A stretch of DNA of 64,000 nt, taken from positions 1 to 64,000 of the forward strand of contig DATFMR010000011.1 in NCBI GenBank assembly GCA_035266865.1. Reading direction: 5' to 3'. The stretch is from JAKAGZ01 sp035266865 (GTDB taxonomy: Bacteria > Bacteroidota > Ignavibacteria > Ignavibacteriales > Ignavibacteriaceae). Below the pieces are notes generated by a model. The model was not told the origin of the DNA, did no database searches, and saw only the letters and a program-made list of their open reading frames with translations. Below, piece by piece: positions 47,400-56,348 of this stretch (positions are counted from its first letter, which is position 1; each line of letters starts with the position of its first letter). The translations under genes were made by a program, and so were the position numbers.

Positions 47400-50336
47400 G
47401 TGAAACAGGTTGATAAAAAAAATCTTTACAAAATTCTTTTTGAAAAACATCCACATCCACTTATTGTTTATAATCAGAAGACACTTAAAATATTAGCTGT
47501 AAATGACGCGGCAGAAAAATTTTATGGCTACAATGAAGAAGAATTTGTTAATCTAACTATTAAAGATATCCGCCCGCCGGAAGAAATCCCCGATCTGCTT
47601 GAATATTTAAAATCCAGAAATCTTTTTCGAAAAAAATATACCATATGGTATCATTGCAAAAAGGATGGAAGTGTAGTCCCTGTTGAAATTTCATCAAGTG
47701 AAATTGAATTTGAAAATATTCCATCAAGATTGGTTTCTGTTACTGATATTAGCAGACGGCTAGAATCAGAAAAAGCTCTGAAGAAAGAAGAATTAAATTA
47801 TAAATCCCTGGTTGAAAATATAAATGAAGGAATTGTTCAGGCAGATAATGATGATGTTATTCAGTTTGTGAATAAAAGATATTGTGAATTGCTTGGATAT
47901 AGCAAAGATGAATTAATTGGCAAAGTAGGTTATGAAGTGCTTCTCGATCAAGATGGGCAGGAATTAATTAAAAAGAAAAATCAGGATAGAATTAAAGGTG
48001 TTACTGATAAATATGAAATAAAAATGAAAAAGAAAGATGGTACGCCAATTTATATGGAAGTTAGTGGCACACCAATTTATGATATTAATGGAAAAGTTAT
48101 TGGTTCTTTGGGGGTTCATTCAGATGTAACTGAAAGGAGAAAAAATGAAGAACAATTAAGAAGACTAGCTTCATTTCCTGAGCAAAATCCAAATATAGTA
48201 ATTGAACTGGATCTTACGGGAAATATTAAATTCATGAATCAAAGCGCTAAAATTACCTTCCCCGATCTTAAAGAAAAATCTATTAGTCATCCGGCACTTT
48301 TTAAATTTCAAAAAATTATTAATAATTTGAAAATCAGTCCAATACGATCTTTTTCAAGAGAAGTTAAGGTATACGAAAAGTATTTCAGGCAAAAGTTTTT
48401 CTATTTGCCGGACAATAATTTAATCAGAATATTTTCATTCGATATAACAGAAATTAAAAAAGCCAAAGAATCGATTGAAGAATCTGAAGAGAAATTCAGA
48501 TCACTGGTTGAACATTCCTTGGTTGGAGTTTACCTGATACAGGATAATATTTTTAGATATATAAATCCCAAATTAGCTGAAATATTCGGTTACGCAATTA
48601 AAGAGATAGTTGATAAGCTTGGACCAAAAAATATAATACCTGCGGAAGACTGGCTGATTGTAGGTGAAAATTTAAGAAAGAGGATTTCCGGCGAGGTAGA
48701 ATCAGTGAGCTATTCATTCAGTGGTTTGAAAAAATCCGGAGAACTTATAAAAGTTGAAGTTTATGGGTCACGGACTGTTTACCAGGGAAGGCCGGCTGTT
48801 ATAGGTACATTGATTGACATCACAGAAAGGGAAATGGCTGAGAATGAAATTAGGGATAAAGAAAGAAACTACAGGAACCTTATTAATTCTTCAATGGATG
48901 CAATATATGTTTTAAAGGATAAGAAATTAGTGCTTGTTAATCCTTCGTGGGAAAAACTTTTTGGTATATCAGCCAAAGAAGCAACCTCGGATAATTTTGA
49001 TGTTATGTCAATAGTAGCTGAAGAAAGTAAAAAATATATTGAACAAAGATTTATCTCAATAGATCTAAATGATTTTGAAAGATCAAAGTACGAGATGAAA
49101 GCGATTACACGACAAGGTATTAGAAGGGACCTTGAGGTAAGTGTTTCAAAAATTATTTGGCAGGGGGAGGTAGCTGTACAGGGAATTTACAGAGATATTA
49201 CAGATAGGAAAAGGGCAGTTGAGATATTGAAAAAATCGGAGGGTAAGTATAGAGATTTATTTGAATTGGCGCCTGTTGGAATTTATCAATCAACACGCGA
49301 TGGTGGAATTATAACAGCAAATATCCAGTTAGCCAAAATTCTTGGCTATTCTTCAATCGAAGAGTTGATGGAATTAAATATTAAAGATTTATATCCTGAT
49401 AAAAACTTAAGACAAAAGTTAATTTCGGAATTTGAACCTATAGGCTCAATTGCAAATCTTGAAATTCAATGGATCAAAAAAGACGGGGAAAAAGTATGGA
49501 TAAATCTTGATGCTCACGTTATTCGTGATGTCGCAAACAAGGAGATATATTTTGAAGGATTTGTTCGTGATATTGACTTTAGAAAAAAAGCGGAATTTGA
49601 ACTCTTAAATGCAAAGGAAAAAGCCGAGGAAGCAAATAGACTAAAATCAGCATTTCTTTCTACGGTTTCTCATGAGATCCGGAGCCCTTTAAATGCCATA
49701 TTGGGTTTTAACAGTATACTTAAAGAGATTTATTATAAAAATGCTGCTGATGATGAAAAACAATTTTTCAATTCAATGGAAGAAGCCGGTACAAGATTGC
49801 TCGATACAATAACACAAGTGTTGGATATATCTAGACTTGAAGCTGATGATTTCTCGCTGAATGTAAAGCCATTATCGGTCAATAATGCTATAAAATCTGC
49901 TTATAATTTGCTTATTATTCAAGCAGAAAAGAAAAACCTGAATATTAGACTAGATTTGCCTGATAAAGAAATAGTAATTGATTCAGATGAATATTGTTTC
50001 GGTGGCGTTTTGGTGAACCTGATTAGCAATGCTTTAAAATACAGTAATAAAGGTGAAATTACAGTAAAGCTGAAAGAAATTACCGATTCGATTATTTGTT
50101 CCGTGCAAGACCAGGGAATTGGAATGTCAGATGAATATAAAAAGCATCTTTTTGAAACATTCAGCCAGGAAGACGTAGGACTCAGTAGAAGGTATGAAGG
50201 TGCAGGGTTAGGTTTAGCAATTACAAAAAGATATATTGATTTATTGGGTGGTACTATTCAGGTGGAAAGTAAAAAAAACGTGGGCACAACTATGACCGTA
50301 AAAATTCCCAAAATTAATCCGACTTTTCTATCTTAA
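47400..50336 (+). CDS. Multi-PAS sensor histidine kinase
   Basis: A 978-residue soluble kinase without membrane segments. About six PAS domains in tandem can be outlined (roughly 10-125, 130-245, a weaker one 250-355, 365-480, 490-605, 610-735), recognised from repeats such as GYNEEEFVNL, GYSKDELIGK, GYAIKEIVDKL and the recurrent DITER/DITDR linkers. HisKA follows with His758 in VSHEIRSPLNAILG, and HATPase_c with NLISNALKYS, DQGIGMSDEY and GAGLGLAITKRY. It uses a GTG start. It probably pairs with the receiver upstream. The last 23 bases overlap the convergent peptidase gene. Ligands are not readable. Confidence 0.9.
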   Translation: MKQVDKKNLYKILFEKHPHPLIVYNQKTLKILAVNDAAEKFYGYNEEEFVNLTIKDIRPPEEIPDLLEYLKSRNLFRKKYTIWYHCKKDGSVVPVEISSSEIEFENIPSRLVSVTDISRRLESEKALKKEELNYKSLVENINEGIVQADNDDVIQFVNKRYCELLGYSKDELIGKVGYEVLLDQDGQELIKKKNQDRIKGVTDKYEIKMKKKDGTPIYMEVSGTPIYDINGKVIGSLGVHSDVTERRKNEEQLRRLASFPEQNPNIVIELDLTGNIKFMNQSAKITFPDLKEKSISHPALFKFQKIINNLKISPIRSFSREVKVYEKYFRQKFFYLPDNNLIRIFSFDITEIKKAKESIEESEEKFRSLVEHSLVGVYLIQDNIFRYINPKLAEIFGYAIKEIVDKLGPKNIIPAEDWLIVGENLRKRISGEVESVSYSFSGLKKSGELIKVEVYGSRTVYQGRPAVIGTLIDITEREMAENEIRDKERNYRNLINSSMDAIYVLKDKKLVLVNPSWEKLFGISAKEATSDNFDVMSIVAEESKKYIEQRFISIDLNDFERSKYEMKAITRQGIRRDLEVSVSKIIWQGEVAVQGIYRDITDRKRAVEILKKSEGKYRDLFELAPVGIYQSTRDGGIITANIQLAKILGYSSIEELMELNIKDLYPDKNLRQKLISEFEPIGSIANLEIQWIKKDGEKVWINLDAHVIRDVANKEIYFEGFVRDIDFRKKAEFELLNAKEKAEEANRLKSAFLSTVSHEIRSPLNAILGFNSILKEIYYKNAADDEKQFFNSMEEAGTRLLDTITQVLDISRLEADDFSLNVKPLSVNNAIKSAYNLLIIQAEKKNLNIRLDLPDKEIVIDSDEYCFGGVLVNLISNALKYSNKGEITVKLKEITDSIICSVQDQGIGMSDEYKKHLFETFSQEDVGLSRRYEGAGLGLAITKRYIDLLGGTIQVESKKNVGTTMTVKIPKINPTFLS

Positions 50337-51633
50337 CTTCAAGCCAGGATACAAGTGCTTTATAAATTTTCTGTTTTTCTGGTTCATCAAAATTTCTAAT
50401 CCTCGTTCCGTGAGTCCCATATTTTTTCATTGCTACGAATGAATTAGTCTTACCAATTAGCTTCATTCCCGCACCATCAGACCAGGGGTCATTTCCTCCA
50501 TTAATATAAATTATATTATTGCCATTATTCTGCAACCAGCTGTTTATCTTTTCAAGTACTTCCGGATGATAAACCACCTTAACTCCTTTAGGCAAAAAAA
50601 CTTTATATGTCGGAAATGGTTTTGAAATTATTAGATCAGTTACAGAAGGCGGGTTATAATAAAAATTATAATAACCCAATTCAGAAAAGGATTGATAAAA
50701 TAAAGGAGCTAAATATTCGCCTGTATTATCTGTAAAAAGGCTAAATCCGGAAACTTTTTTCAGCTCTTCAAAAATTTCTTCAGGGGTTAAATTAGTTTTA
50801 GGTGTTTTATCGCAGCTGCTTGGACTCGTCTGCCAGAATGAATAGGGATATTCCAATACAGCAAACTCAAAAGCCGAGTTTAATCCAATTGAAAATTTAT
50901 ATCCTTTTTCTTCAGCATATTTTTTTAGAATCGGAAGTATTTCGTTCCTGTTATTTAATGCATCAACCTGGAAACTTGTTATTTCATCCCTGCATTCTAT
51001 TGTTCCAACTTCTTCGGCTATAAATTTATTTATTGCAGGATTTTCCTGGGCAAGGTTTATCGGGGCTACATATGCAATAGTAGCATTTACATCATCCGGG
51101 TAATAATACCTGTAGAATAGGCATGTTTGTCCTCCTTTGCTAATTCCTGTACTTACCCATTTACCTTTATATAGTTCTTTAAATATTGAGGTAATATGAT
51201 GGAGATCAGCGGCACATTGTTCCGAAGTAAGAAATTCCCAGTTAAGACTATCCGGTTTTGATTCGTTAAAAAATCTGTTCTCAACAATTATTTGATTAGC
51301 ATTTAGAATAGAAGCTGGTTCTGTCTGGTAATTTCTGAATGCAGCATAACCTTCTGTAGAAATTACCATTGGCGATGAAAAATTTATATGAGAAAGAATT
51401 ACTTTCTGAGAAAAAGTTTCTCCACCAGGATTATTATGATCTAGTGGCTGTTGTACCTTTATTACAAATGCATCTGAATAATTACTGTTGTGATCGGTTG
51501 AGATAACTTCAAGAACATCCGGAAGTGATTTTATCTTTTCGGCTAGTGAGGATTCACTTTGCCCAAAAGATATTGTTGATATAATTAAAAGAGCACAGAG
51601 TAAAAAACGAAGTTTACTGCTATTTATTTTCAT
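50314..51633 (-). CDS. Secreted S37-family peptidase (prolyl tri/tetrapeptidyl aminopeptidase-like)
   Basis: A roughly 439-residue serine exopeptidase. The start is taken as Met at 51633, giving a signal peptide (about 20 residues ending SFG) with a GGGA-type ribosome site; an ATG at 51660 is less likely. The family pattern VQQPLDHNNPGGETF and the alpha/beta-hydrolase triad can be seen: nucleophile Ser in STGISKGGQ, Asp in NGGNDPWSDG and His in KKYGTHGTRI. S37 includes Streptomyces PS-10, a prolyl tri/tetrapeptidyl aminopeptidase (from memory). It is the last gene of the probable hydroxyproline/proline operon, 33 bases after the aminotransferase, and would release peptides for PepP. Confidence 0.8.
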   Translation of the reverse strand: MKINSSKLRFLLCALLIISTISFGQSESSLAEKIKSLPDVLEVISTDHNSNYSDAFVIKVQQPLDHNNPGGETFSQKVILSHINFSSPMVISTEGYAAFRNYQTEPASILNANQIIVENRFFNESKPDSLNWEFLTSEQCAADLHHITSIFKELYKGKWVSTGISKGGQTCLFYRYYYPDDVNATIAYVAPINLAQENPAINKFIAEEVGTIECRDEITSFQVDALNNRNEILPILKKYAEEKGYKFSIGLNSAFEFAVLEYPYSFWQTSPSSCDKTPKTNLTPEEIFEELKKVSGFSLFTDNTGEYLAPLFYQSFSELGYYNFYYNPPSVTDLIISKPFPTYKVFLPKGVKVVYHPEVLEKINSWLQNNGNNIIYINGGNDPWSDGAGMKLIGKTNSFVAMKKYGTHGTRIRNFDEPEKQKIYKALVSWLEVKIEKSD

Positions 51634-51666
51634 AATTTCCCAGAGAAAATTAATTATCAAAAAGAT

Positions 51667-52785
51667 TTATCCTAAAATTTGTTTAAGTGCGGATAAGCAG
51701 GAATTAATGTTATTTTTATTAGAAGTGTATCCCATTAGTCCTATTCTCCATACTTTCCCTGCTAAAGCACCAAGTCCGGCACCAATTTCAATATTAAATT
51801 CATTAAGTAACCTGGTTCTTGCAGCAGCATCATCAACGCCTTCAGGAATTGAAATTACAGCAAGCTCAGGAAGCCTCTGTCCTTCTTTAACAAATAATTT
51901 CAAACCAAGTTCTTCTGCACCTTTTACAAATAATTCATTATTTGTTTTATGTCTTTCCCAGGAATTTTCAATTCCTTCTTCCTGCAAAATCACTAATGAT
52001 TCGTGTAAACCGTACAAAGAATTTATAGGAGCAGTATGATGATAAGATCTTTTAGACTGGCTTCCCCAATAGCTAATCACAAGATTTATATCCATAAACC
52101 AGCTCTGTACTTTACTCTTCCTGGTTTTTATAGCTTCAATCGCTCTATCACTAAAAGTGACAGGAGATAATCCGGGAGGGCAGGAGAGGCATTTTTGCGA
52201 CCCGGAATATGATGCATCTATTCCCCATTCGTCTACAAGAACAGGAACTCCTCCAAGTGATGTAACAGTATCCACGATTGTAAGGCAATCATATTTATGT
52301 GCTAACTCTACCAAAGTTTTTGCATCTGAAAGTGCTCCGGTAGAAGTTTCTGCATGAACGAATGCTAAAATTTTGGTATCGCTATTTTCCTTCAATGCAG
52401 TTTCTACTTTTTCAGGTGAAACTGCTTCTCCCCATGGTGCATCAACAATTACAGGTGTTGCTCCGCATCTTTCGACAATATCTTTCATCCTGCCGCCGAA
52501 AACACCATTAATACAGACAATTACTTTCATTCCCGGTTCAACAAGATTTACAATACAGGTTTCCATTCCAACACTACCGGGACCTGATACAGGAAATGTT
52601 AAAGAGTTTTTTGTCCGGAAAGCATACCTTAATAGTTCTTTTAGTTCATCCATTAACGTTATGAATTTAGGATCGAGATGACCAATTGTTGGTCTGGACA
52701 TTGCTTCCAACACACGTGGATTAACATTTGATGGACCGGGACCCATTAAAATTCTTTTTGGTGGATTAAATGAATTTACTGGCAT
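51667..52785 (-). CDS. Alanine-glyoxylate (serine-pyruvate) aminotransferase, AGXT-like
   Basis: A 372-residue class V PLP aminotransferase. The Schiff-base Lys198 is in SGSQKCLSCPPG. The start ILMGPGPSNVNPRVLEAM, the motif SYHHTAPINSLYGLHESL and the closing GKVWRIGLMGYTS match human AGXT very closely in order and wording. Known reaction: glyoxylate plus alanine gives glycine plus pyruvate, or serine-pyruvate transfer. It lies 30 bases after a HOGA1-like aldolase that would supply glyoxylate, which supports this reading. Serine-glyoxylate activity is the alternative. Confidence 0.85.
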   Translation of the reverse strand: MPVNSFNPPKRILMGPGPSNVNPRVLEAMSRPTIGHLDPKFITLMDELKELLRYAFRTKNSLTFPVSGPGSVGMETCIVNLVEPGMKVIVCINGVFGGRMKDIVERCGATPVIVDAPWGEAVSPEKVETALKENSDTKILAFVHAETSTGALSDAKTLVELAHKYDCLTIVDTVTSLGGVPVLVDEWGIDASYSGSQKCLSCPPGLSPVTFSDRAIEAIKTRKSKVQSWFMDINLVISYWGSQSKRSYHHTAPINSLYGLHESLVILQEEGIENSWERHKTNNELFVKGAEELGLKLFVKEGQRLPELAVISIPEGVDDAAARTRLLNEFNIEIGAGLGALAGKVWRIGLMGYTSNKNNINSCLSALKQILG

Positions 52786-52815
52786 TAATAACTCCGTATT
52801 TTATTTAAATAAAAG

Positions 52816-53694
52816 TTAAATAAGATCAGCTTCTGAAAGTATTGTTTCTAAATCTTCTAAATCTTTTTCACTTATTTTATTTAACGGTGAACGCGGTTCG
52901 CCTCCAAAATATCCTCGCAAATCAAGAGCTGCTTTTAATCCTGCAACACCATATTTGCCTGTTACGGCTTTGTTGACCGGTATCATTCTGCATTGAAGTT
53001 CAAGAGCTTCTTCTTTCTTCCCGCTTTCATATATCTTTTGAATTTTCACGCATTCATCAGGTGCTATGTTAGCCAAAGCTAAAACTCCACCTACTGCTCC
53101 AACACATAGTCCCGGGTATAATACAGAAGCGGTTCCTACAAGTGTTTCAAAATTATTTCCAGCATTATAAATAATCTCAGCAAGATGAGCTACATTTTCT
53201 GAGCTACTTTTTAATCCTGCTATATTTTTATGATCTGCTAATTTTGCAACAGCAGGGGACTCAATATTTACTCCAGTATATTTAGGGACATTATAAATTA
53301 TTACAGGGATATCAACATTATCTGCAATTGATGTATAATATTTCTCAAATGAAATATTATTCATTTTTTCTTTGAAGAATGAAGGCGTAAGTATTAAAGC
53401 ATAGTCAGCCCCATTATTAGCAGCAAGATTTGTTAGTACAATTGTCTCTTTTATTGAATCAGAACCGGTTCCGGCAATAACCAGTTTATCTTTTGAACTA
53501 TTTTTTTTTACTTCTTCTATTAATCTTAATTTTTCATCGCGGGTTAAAAAAGCGCTTTCGCCATTGGAACCCATAACTACGTAACCTGATAGTTCGGTCT
53601 TATTCCATTTTTCTAAGTTTTCAGATAATTTATCGAATGCAATTTCATCATTAATAAATGGAGTTGTGATCGGGGGGAAAATTCCTTTAAGCAT
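52816..53694 (-). CDS. 4-hydroxy-2-oxoglutarate aldolase, HOGA1-like (DapA superfamily)
   Basis: A 292-residue class I aldolase of the DapA/N-acetylneuraminate lyase fold. Schiff-base Lys162 and Tyr134 keep the family spacing. Instead of DapA's GTTGE it has GSNGE at 42-46; Ser43, Asn44, Tyr134, Lys162 and Ser164 fall at the same spacing as human HOGA1 Ser77, Asn78, Tyr168, Lys196 and Ser198 (from memory). The C-terminal half (GAVGGVLALANI, then YGVAGLKAALD, GYFGGEPRSPL) also follows HOGA1. It should split 4-hydroxy-2-oxoglutarate to glyoxylate and pyruvate. It lies between proline dehydrogenase (12 bases) and the AGXT-like gene (30 bases). Genomic DapA for lysine is expected elsewhere. Confidence 0.78.
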   Translation of the reverse strand: MLKGIFPPITTPFINDEIAFDKLSENLEKWNKTELSGYVVMGSNGESAFLTRDEKLRLIEEVKKNSSKDKLVIAGTGSDSIKETIVLTNLAANNGADYALILTPSFFKEKMNNISFEKYYTSIADNVDIPVIIYNVPKYTGVNIESPAVAKLADHKNIAGLKSSSENVAHLAEIIYNAGNNFETLVGTASVLYPGLCVGAVGGVLALANIAPDECVKIQKIYESGKKEEALELQCRMIPVNKAVTGKYGVAGLKAALDLRGYFGGEPRSPLNKISEKDLEDLETILSEADLI

Positions 53695-53706
53695 ATTTTT
53701 ACTTCT

Positions 53707-54639
53707 TTAATTTGAAAATAAATTCTTTAAGACAAACGTAACATTTGCTGGTCTTTCAGCAAGCCGCCTCATATACCAGGGGTACCATGCAGATCCGTAA
53801 CTAATTAAAACTCTCACTTTATAACCCTCATTAGCTAGCCTGTACTGCTCGCTTGATTTAATTCCATAAAGCATATGGAATTCATATTTATCTTTAGAAA
53901 GTTTAATCGATTCCGAATATTCATTTATGGCTTTAATTAAAGTTAAATCGTGAGTTCCGAAAACAGCTTTAGTACCATTCTCTTTTGCTGCATTTAACAT
54001 TTTTTGTGATAGATCAAGGTAATTTTCATCAACCCTGAATTTATCTTTTAAGGCAACCTCAGCAGGTTCTCTATAAGCTCCCTTAACTAATCTAATGGCT
54101 GGCTTTATTTTAATAAGTTCATTTATATCTTCGTGAGTTCTGAATAAATATGCTTGTAGACATAGACCAATATTATCTCTTTCTTTTTTTACTTTTTCAT
54201 AAAATTCAATTGTTTTTTTTGTGTATGAACTTCCTTCCATATCAATCCAGAGAGTATTATTTAATTTCTCCTTCACTCTATCAACAATCAAAAGGAAATG
54301 TTTAAACGTTTCTTCTTCGGAAAGATCAAAACCCAATTGGGTAAGTTTTAGTGACACCTCAACATCAACTTTTTCTGCGGATATTTTGTCAATAAGTTTA
54401 AGATAATGATTGGTTACTTCTTTTGCTTCTTCTAAATTTGAAAGGTTTTCACCAAGATGAGTAAAAACTGTTTTAATATTTTTCTCATTTAAAATTTTTG
54501 AAGCATTTATAGCATCGTCTTCTTTTTCACCCGGCATAAATTTTTTCAACGCTTTCTGAACAAATCTCATACGAGGCACTCTTTCTTTTAGAGTTTTATT
54601 TTCAGAAGCCCACAAAAGGACTGACCTCATTATGCTCAT
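53707..54639 (-). CDS. Proline / hydroxyproline dehydrogenase (monofunctional PRODH)
   Basis: A 310-residue FAD enzyme with the PRODH barrel. Substrate and flavin residues appear as KLTQLG (Lys), WIDMEGSSY (Asp), RLVKGAYRE, FGTHD and the double Arg in MRRLAERPAN (Arg291-292). The Tyr that in PutA (Tyr540) sits over the proline C4 and that is Ser in human hydroxyproline dehydrogenase aligns to Leu278 here, in RVLISYG. That fits acceptance of 4-hydroxyproline but is inference. It is the first gene of the HOGA1-AGXT-S37 run. No P5C dehydrogenase is in the window. Length matches Deinococcus/Thermus PRODH. Confidence 0.88.
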   Translation of the reverse strand: MSIMRSVLLWASENKTLKERVPRMRFVQKALKKFMPGEKEDDAINASKILNEKNIKTVFTHLGENLSNLEEAKEVTNHYLKLIDKISAEKVDVEVSLKLTQLGFDLSEEETFKHFLLIVDRVKEKLNNTLWIDMEGSSYTKKTIEFYEKVKKERDNIGLCLQAYLFRTHEDINELIKIKPAIRLVKGAYREPAEVALKDKFRVDENYLDLSQKMLNAAKENGTKAVFGTHDLTLIKAINEYSESIKLSKDKYEFHMLYGIKSSEQYRLANEGYKVRVLISYGSAWYPWYMRRLAERPANVTFVLKNLFSN

Positions 54640-54765
54640 ATTGTAATTCTCCGTAAAAGTTTAATTCTAATATCGCACAATTTAATAAATAAAGCATTAA
54701 TCAATTTATTTAACATTCAATTAAATTGTTCGTACACTGAGGTTTAAAATCATTTGCAGATATTA

Positions 54766-54813
54766 ATAAAAATCCTTCTGGATAGTTATAGATATTTTGC
54801 TACGCAGAAGGAT
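54766..54813 (-). terminator. Terminator-like hairpin after pepP
   Basis: On the minus strand a 9-bp stem ATCCTTCTG / CAGAAGGAT (54772-54780 with 54805-54813) has a 24-base loop and is followed by TTTTTATT. It lies 24 bases past the pepP stop and suggests that proline dehydrogenase downstream has its own promoter. Confidence 0.5.
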
Positions 54814-54836
54814 ATAAAATTACTTGCTAATTCTGA

Positions 54837-56231
54837 TTAATCTCTCATTGAAGCAAGTTCTTCAACTTCTTTAATAGTTTTTGGTATTGATTTCCCGAGT
54901 ACCGTGCAGCCTGTTTTTGTTACAACCACATCGTCTTCAATTCTGATACCATGGAAATTCTTATGCTTCAATACATCTTTATAATTAATAAACTGAGTAA
55001 ATTTCTTTTCTTTTTTCCAGAGGTCTATAAGTTCAGGTATAAAATAAATTCCGGGTTCAACTGTTAAAACGACACCGGGCTCCATTTCTTTTCCGTATCT
55101 CAGGTAGGCAAGTCCGAATTGATCACTTCTTTTAGTCATTTCATCATAACCGGTGTTAGCTTCACCAAGATTTTCCATATCATGAACATCAAGTCCCATC
55201 ATATGTCCGAGTCCGTGAGGGAAGAAGAGTGCATGAGCACCATTTCTTACAGCTTCTTCAGTATCGCCTTTCATTAATCCCATTTCTTTAAATCTTTTTA
55301 CAAGTACTTTTGCAGCACCTAGATGCACCTGCCTGTACTTTTTCCCCGGCTTTATCATTTTTATTGAGCTTAATTGCATTTCCAGAACAACCTGGTAAAT
55401 TTCTTTTTGTATTGTTGAAAATTTACCATTTACAGGAATAGTTCTTGTAATGTCGCTTGCATAATGCATAGAAGTCTCAGCACCGGAATCATTCACAAGA
55501 AGATCACCGGATTTTAATACATTGCCCTGGTAATGATTATGAAGTGTTTGCCCATTTCTTGAAAGAATAGTAGGGAAGGAGAGTCTTCCGCCAGCAGCAA
55601 CCGCAATTCCTTCCATAATTCCTGCAAGCTCTCTTTCATTTTTGCCCGGTCTCACAAGTTTCATAACCGTGGTCTGCATATCATAAGCTACTGAAATTGC
55701 TTTTTCTATTTCTTTTAATTCTTCTTTTGCTTTAATAGATCTTTGTTCAGAAATTGCTTTTATTAATTTTAATGAAGAATATTCTTTCATCCTTTTGGGA
55801 TGAATGCCGAGCAGTTGTTCAATCTTTAAAATATTAAATGCCCGGTATTGAGGTAGGTAATGTACTCTTCTTCCCTGGGCAAGAATTTTTTTAATCATCA
55901 ATGAAAGATCAGAGTCAGAAGCAGTATTTTTGACTCCAACTTCTTTAGCTCTTTGTTTCACTGTGGATTGTGGTCCCATCCAGATTATATCACTAATAGT
56001 AAAATCATTTGCGAATATATATTCCTTGTTTTCATCAACATCAATTGCTCCGGAAAAACCCGGTGCATCAATCCCAAAATAATAGAGGAATGTACTATCC
56101 TGCCTGTAAGGAAATTGATTATCAGTATAATTCATCGGACTTTCTTCATTACCAAGAAAAAGAATAAATCCTGAACCAACTAATTTTTTTAATTTTGCCC
56201 TTCTTTGCGCATAAACTTTAGTATCAAACAT
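54837..56231 (-). CDS. pepP: Xaa-Pro aminopeptidase
   Basis: A 464-residue M24B metallopeptidase that removes an N-terminal residue before proline. The N-terminal domain (about 1-170) precedes the pita-bread domain. Metal ligands: Asp in LVNDSGAETSMHYASDITRTIP (both Asp), His in HGLGHMMGLDVHD, Glu in LTVEPGIY and Glu in IRIEDDVVVT. All are intact, so it should be active. No signal peptide is visible, so it is cytosolic. It lies just upstream of proline dehydrogenase on the same strand, separated by a terminator-like hairpin. Confidence 0.93.
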   Translation of the reverse strand: MFDTKVYAQRRAKLKKLVGSGFILFLGNEESPMNYTDNQFPYRQDSTFLYYFGIDAPGFSGAIDVDENKEYIFANDFTISDIIWMGPQSTVKQRAKEVGVKNTASDSDLSLMIKKILAQGRRVHYLPQYRAFNILKIEQLLGIHPKRMKEYSSLKLIKAISEQRSIKAKEELKEIEKAISVAYDMQTTVMKLVRPGKNERELAGIMEGIAVAAGGRLSFPTILSRNGQTLHNHYQGNVLKSGDLLVNDSGAETSMHYASDITRTIPVNGKFSTIQKEIYQVVLEMQLSSIKMIKPGKKYRQVHLGAAKVLVKRFKEMGLMKGDTEEAVRNGAHALFFPHGLGHMMGLDVHDMENLGEANTGYDEMTKRSDQFGLAYLRYGKEMEPGVVLTVEPGIYFIPELIDLWKKEKKFTQFINYKDVLKHKNFHGIRIEDDVVVTKTGCTVLGKSIPKTIKEVEELASMRD

Positions 56232-56348
56232 TTAGAAGCCTCGTATAGATTTTATTTAACAATTTCGATTTATAATTTAAGAATATATTAACTTAAAGAA
56301 TTTCGTTCACAGTTTCTATATTATCAATATCTTAAATAAAAGTGATAA

